From Acanthaster planci (Eukaryota; Echinodermata; Asteroidea; Valvatida; Acanthasteridae), in contig NW_019091556.1 of the NCBI RefSeq assembly GCF_001949145.1, positions 279,405-343,404 of the forward strand: a DNA stretch of 64,000 bases, given 5' to 3'. The notes below the pieces were generated by a model, which worked only from the letters and a program-made list of their open reading frames with translations, ran no database searches and was not told the DNA's origin. This document shows, piece after piece, positions 59,335 to 64,000 of the stretch. How positions within the stretch are numbered: position 1 is the first letter of the stretch; each line of letters starts with the position of its first letter. A program made the position numbers and the translations under genes.

Positions 59335-62300
59335 ATGATTCGGTGAGTGGAGTGATCACGTTGACTAACCGTGCTAATGTTGCACTTCTGTATGACGGCC
59401 CGGTGAGGCTACACGCAAGCTTAATGTGTTTATGATGGATCAGTAGGCTAACTAGTAGGCCTAGTAGTAGCTGGTGCGATAAACGAGGGCAGGGGGTAAT
59501 TATATATCGGACAGCTTAATGAGAACTTTCCAGATTTGAGTCAGGTTTTTGTAGGAGGAGTGAGCATGGTGAGGGACCGGAGGCATCTTTTTCAAAATTT
59601 CGAGGCCTAGGGGCCTAGGCCTAGCTACAAAATTCAATAGTAGGCCTAGCCCTAGAATCGTTTGTCAAGCAAGACCCCATAAACTAGACCTAAGCCTACA
59701 CCACAGCCTATCATTAATTAGCATACTAGGCTAGGCCTACATGCACATGAATGTCAGACAGTTTCAGTCCATTTACATGTAGGCCTAGGCCTATTTATTT
59801 AAGCCTTTTATCATTGTTCATCAGTTGGGGATAAGGCTTCGTGTTCTCAAGCTCCTAGGCCTGGGCCACATAAATGCCTAATTTGCATTTGGGGAAATAG
59901 GCCTAGAGTTTTATAAATGTAGAAGTTGTGTTTCTGAACAAATCACTGAGAAAAAGAACAATGTTGACCCATTTGTAAAATTAGCCTATTATCCACTCTA
60001 CTTTTGTACTGCCTTTGTCTTTCATGTTAATGTTATGATACTTCTTTGCCTAAATTTTTGGTTCAAAACATGTTTTTGTTTTTGGTGAAATCCTCATTTT
60101 CTGTTTCAGTAACCCTTCTTCAACGCAAATCACAACCAAGGCGTATAGACGAAGTGTTCGCCTTCAGAACAAAGACTACCAAAATCACAAGTCATGGTGT
60201 ATTCAGTCCGACCCACTCGGCTACTTTGCTCTTCTTCCAACAGAGTTGATGTATCATATCTTAAACACTTTGAGAAGTAAGCAAAACCATGTTCCATCCA
60301 CACTCTTTTAATCCTTTGGCAATTTGATTCACAGAATAAAGCATTGCCTACACCTTCCATTTAAATGCGCATCCAAATCCATGCGCCTTTTGACCAGTGC
60401 ATCTCGATTTTTAAATCCAAGAAAATAAAATTAATATTTTATCATATGCTCTTCTAAAATTAAACATTCAATTAACTCAAATATTGACCAACCAGTTTGT
60501 TTTATTAAAACTATATGTGACCCTTTGGCTATGTATACTTACACAACTCTAAGACTTGAAAGTAGCAGTTAGTCTGGCATCTCCTTCGATCATGTCCCCC
60601 ACAACTTTTAAAAAGGGGTTCCCAGGGAAATAACGGTAAATAATCTTTATCTGGGAAAAAATGCCCCTCCCCTTATCTACAGTTGAGGACTTGGGTTTCC
60701 TAAGCATCACCTCCAAAGCATTCCGAGATGTCACCAGTAATTACATCAACAGCAAATCTGGCCTGAAGAGATTACAGCCAAAGCAGATGGTGACCTCTAA
60801 GAAAACTGGGTGCAAGCGAGCCATATACAACTATCAAGTGAACCACTTCAAGAACACTGGTGAGTTACAAGTGACCTTAAGAAATTTCCTGAAGAATTTC
60901 AGCATGATTCACATTGTTGAAAAATCAAAGGCTTTTTTAGTGAAAAGGTTTATTCGGGCCCTTTGCTAAGGGGGAGTTCCAAGGGGACGGGGCCCCTTCC
61001 CTGGCAGGAAGCTGGTCCCCCCATCGATAAAAAGCATCAGCATAAAAACTAAATTTTGTTCTTGTGATGTGGCCCCCCAAGCTGATACTATGGCCCCCCT
61101 GAATGCCTGAAGCTGGTGGCGGGGCTGGGTTTATTCAATCATATATACAAGCCATGTTAGAGCATGATCATGTGCATTTGAAATCATGTAAAAATAACAA
61201 ATCAAAGTTTAGGGCAAACAGTCTGAAAACCCCTAAATGTCGACATATTTCCATTGCACAGACATCAAATTAATGATGTTTGTTCTCATTACTTTCCAAG
61301 GTCTACTCCTGAAGAGAATTACCTGCCTCTTTCCAACCAGAGAGCGACTCAAGATTGTGGAGTTTTTCGTGTCACAGGTGAATGAAGTCGTGATGATGTA
61401 CAGTGGGCCAAATTCTGAGGCAACACTTACCACAGACAACTGCAATTGTGATCATCACACTATTCTTAATACTCAAGAAACTTTGAAGAATTTGAAGCTA
61501 AATAAGTTGTTACTGACATTGAAAGACTTGATTTTCGGAATTTTTTTCAAATTTTTGGAGACAATTTCTGAAACATTTTATACAGTTTCCTTCGATTCTC
61601 TCAACAGCTACAAAACATCCACAGGATATTCACCTGCCAGGCTTTGAGTTGCTATGGCAACCTGCTGAGTACATTCACACGAGGATGGGAAGAGAGGGAG
61701 TGTCTGAGGGCTTACATCACCGTCAGCGAAAATCAGAGCATGACCAGCAAAATCTGTAAATATAGAAATCTTACCTCACCTTACTCCTTAATTTCCTATC
61801 CATTGACTATCACCATGGGCAAAATTGTCTACTTGACATAAAAATGATCATCCTGATAATGGTAATTGAATAAACCAACTTTCGCAAAACGAAGCTGTTC
61901 ATTCATCTACTGACTCATCTACTGACTCTCCTACTCCCTACCTCCCAATACCCTCATCAAAGCGGTCAATATTTTCCAACAAAATGTCCCTATAATTTCC
62001 TCTACTTCAAAGTTGAGACAGAGAAGACAAACGGAGATAGAGCTACAACACTGATTGGGTTAATCTCATCATTTGAGAATTTCTCCCCTTTTTGTCAGTG
62101 ATGCTGTTGTCAGGCAACCCAGGCTCCAACTCATCGATTGAGACCAAGACTCGTAGGTTCTTCCGTCATGTTCTCCTGGATCAGTGTAAGACAATGGAAG
62201 ACCTATCCATGTGGCTACATTTCATCCTGAAACCATTCCCCATGGTACATCAAGCTAGACTGCTCTACTTGTTGTATGGGCCACTCTGCCCAGGTACAGG

Positions 62301-63252
62301 TGAGTCTATGGGGTACAGGGCCTAGGGGTGGGGTTATCGGCACAAAATAGTAGGAGGTAGGCTTCATTTTCATAAACAGTCCTAGGGTGTGTGATGCTGG
62401 ACTGACACATGGCCAAGAGTGTCCATGTACAGATGAGACTCCTGTGGTGGTTGGCTTGAGGTAGAAGGGATAAGATATTGTGGAGTACGTATGCCCCACT
62501 TTCCAGTCTTACTTATACATGGGCTTGGCAGCCGCAGTGCTGTTTTTCTATATGAGCCGCCTTACTGGGGAGAAGGCGGAGTATTTATTAATGCAAGTCA
62601 GGGCTGAAATGAGGAAGGAGTTTAAAAAAAGAGAATAGACCTCATCTCAGAGCCCTGGAAATGCCGGTACAGTCTGATAAACCAAAACCGATTACCAAAA
62701 GGCCACATATTCTTGAAAGTCAGTACTAATTAATGGGTGTTGATTGTATGATTACGTCAGTCCAAATTTAGCTCAACGATGATGCCTCGTCTGAGCTGGT
62801 CGAGACCATGGGCCAAAAGTGAATGAATGGTATATCAACTGTATCATTTGTACTATCTGCCTCGAGCAAAAGCCCCCCCTCATTGCTTGAAAAAAGCCTT
62901 CTTGGTCAGGTGTGTTCATTGTGTTGGTAGCAATGCATTTGTAACACATATTTAGTAATCGTTCGTGGACAAGTGAAGTTCAGTTCTGACCAAAGGAGCC
63001 CCCACTGCTAAGAATATAACATCCTCTCTTGGTCCAGCTTGATTCTCATACACTCCTTGTAGTGGTTCTCTCTCTCTCGTGTTTCAGATGTTGTGTCCTG
63101 GGACTGTATGCGAGAGACGTCCGGCAGTGACAGGGAGATTCGATCCAGAACAATTGCTCCCCTGGGTGAGATCGCCATGGCTCTCAAGGCACTGGTCAGC
63201 CACAGAGAATGGAGTGATGATGATGTCATCAGTGTCCTGGAAGAACTGACCG
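59335..63252 (+). CDS. FBXO47: F-box only protein 47 (FBXO47), 3' part outside the window
   Basis: F-box protein; in vertebrates FBXO47 works in meiotic prophase. Coding exons seen: 59335-59342, 60110-60276, 60683-60859, 61301-61377, 61608-61755, 62099-62299 and 63088-63252, 943 nt, 314 codons of an expected 450 or so. The F-box (about 42-88) has L-L-P-T-E-L-M-Y-H-I-L and D-L-G-F-L-S-I-T-S-K-A-F. Downstream, G-L-L-L-K-R with F-P-T-R-E-R-L-K, L-S-C-Y-G, G-W-E-E-R-E-C, R-H-V-L-L-D, K-P-F-P-M-V-H-Q-A-R-L-L-Y and W-S-D-D-D-V-I-S follow human FBXO47 in order. The first exon supplies only M-I plus two bases, but its phase fits exon 2 and the donor is CG|GTGAGT; this start is the least certain part. 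Exon 6 has tandem donors six bases apart (62294 and 62300); the second is stronger and restores family length. The next exon is beyond 64000. Confidence 0.9.
62864..63045. repeat. Dispersed repeat, copy 2 (partner at 8108-8288)
   Basis: Shares with 8108-8288 the series TTGAAAA, CTTGGTC, TGTTCATT, AGCAATG, TTCGTGGAC and GTTCAGTTCTGACCAAAGGA. It is in the FBXO47 intron before exon 7 and ends only about 40 bp from that exon, so it may include part of the branch-point region. Confidence 0.65.
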
Positions 63253-64000
63253 GTAGTAATTTCATATTAATGAAACCTTGGGTTTCACATCACGTAATGG
63301 TTGGGCTCAAGGATAGAATCTCAAAATAGCTGCATATTCAACTCCCCAAACCCTCAAATAACCAGGGTAATTTAAGTAATACGACCTTCTTTCAGATAGA
63401 AATTCTCATGAACTGTACAACCTCGGGTAGTATTCCCTAACATCTCAGCAATGTTGGAAGAAATACATGTATAAAAACAAATACCTAAATTAAACCATTT
63501 CGAAGAGAAAATACTTTTTTAAAAAGTGGAACTGATATTTTTAACAACTAATGTCCCAGTGCGCTTAAAATTACCCAATGTCCTTTGTGTATAACAAATT
63601 AAAGTAACAGCTTTCCGATTGGATGAAAGTTAGTCTCCCACTTCAGATCTATGAAGCGGGTAATGCCCTCTGTTGGTCACTTTGGTGAGGTTTTTCTCCA
63701 CTGCATGAAGTGGCATTGATACCATGGCCAGTGAATTTGTTTACACTTTGATGAACTATAATTATCCCAGTTGATTTTTTGTTTGTCTCAAGAGGAAGTT
63801 AACTCTACAGTTTTTGGTTACAAAAGCTGCACATTAAACAACTGCAGTAAGACTGAGATGGGTTTCTGACCTACTTTTGAGGAAGATGGTCACTGGAAGT
63901 TATAACTTCAGATCATAGTCAGGACTGTCCTTCTCGTAGTGGGTGAAAGACCATTATCAAAGTGCTGTGTCAATGGTTATCCATAACATACATGTACACT
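63253..64000 (+). other. FBXO47 intron, continuing past the window
   Basis: No exon recognised after the donor at 63253. The sequence is AT-rich; a TACATGTACA word ends the window. Confidence 0.5.

Overview
This is a eukaryotic window: genes are split into short exons with GT/AG introns, long non-coding stretches separate them, and repeats are abundant. There are no operons, rRNA genes or CRISPR arrays. The gene families (metazoan TEL/Yan ETS factor, ELOVL4-type elongases, a CREC calcium-binding protein ending in HDEF, FBXO47, IMMP1L), the tRNA-derived SINE and the many TACATGTA and AGGCCTAGG words suggest an invertebrate deuterostome, most likely an echinoderm. The species call is inference.

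Layout. 1-12 kb: no recognisable gene; a 35-bp minisatellite, old dispersed repeats and two unassigned exon-like segments. 12.2-14.1 kb (minus): four-exon IMMP1L, the mitochondrial inner membrane peptidase subunit 1. 14.3-20.9 kb: two small terminal-inverted-repeat elements, a CpG-richer promoter-like patch near 15.7 kb and a large fold-back element. 21.0-33.2 kb (plus): a TEL/Yan-type ETS repressor (ETV6/7 family) rebuilt from seven coding exons (773 aa), with a pointed (SAM) domain, a long linker and an ETS domain. 36.7-40.3 kb (minus) and 44.0-46.5 kb (plus): two ELOVL4-like very-long-chain fatty acid elongase genes, head to head. 50.0-58.0 kb (minus): a calumenin/reticulocalbin-type ER calcium-binding protein. 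59.3 kb to the window end (plus): FBXO47, an F-box protein whose 3' part lies outside the window.

Splice junctions were joined by hand from phase-compatible GT/AG sites and homology. For the five complete genes the exon lengths sum to whole reading frames: 186, 773, 302, 290 and 324 aa.

The most interesting observation is in the calumenin-like gene. Between exon 2 and exon 4 there are three successive alternative versions of exon 3, which encodes EF-hand 2 (112, 112 and 103 nt). All start in phase 0 and end in phase 1, so including two would break the frame; they should be mutually exclusive. The third version has lost both the calcium-loop ligands and the N-glycosylation sequon that the other two keep. 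Also notable are the elongase pair, which shares exon lengths but differs by one intron and by the ER-retrieval tail, and the TEL/Yan linker, built only of symmetric phase-1 exons.
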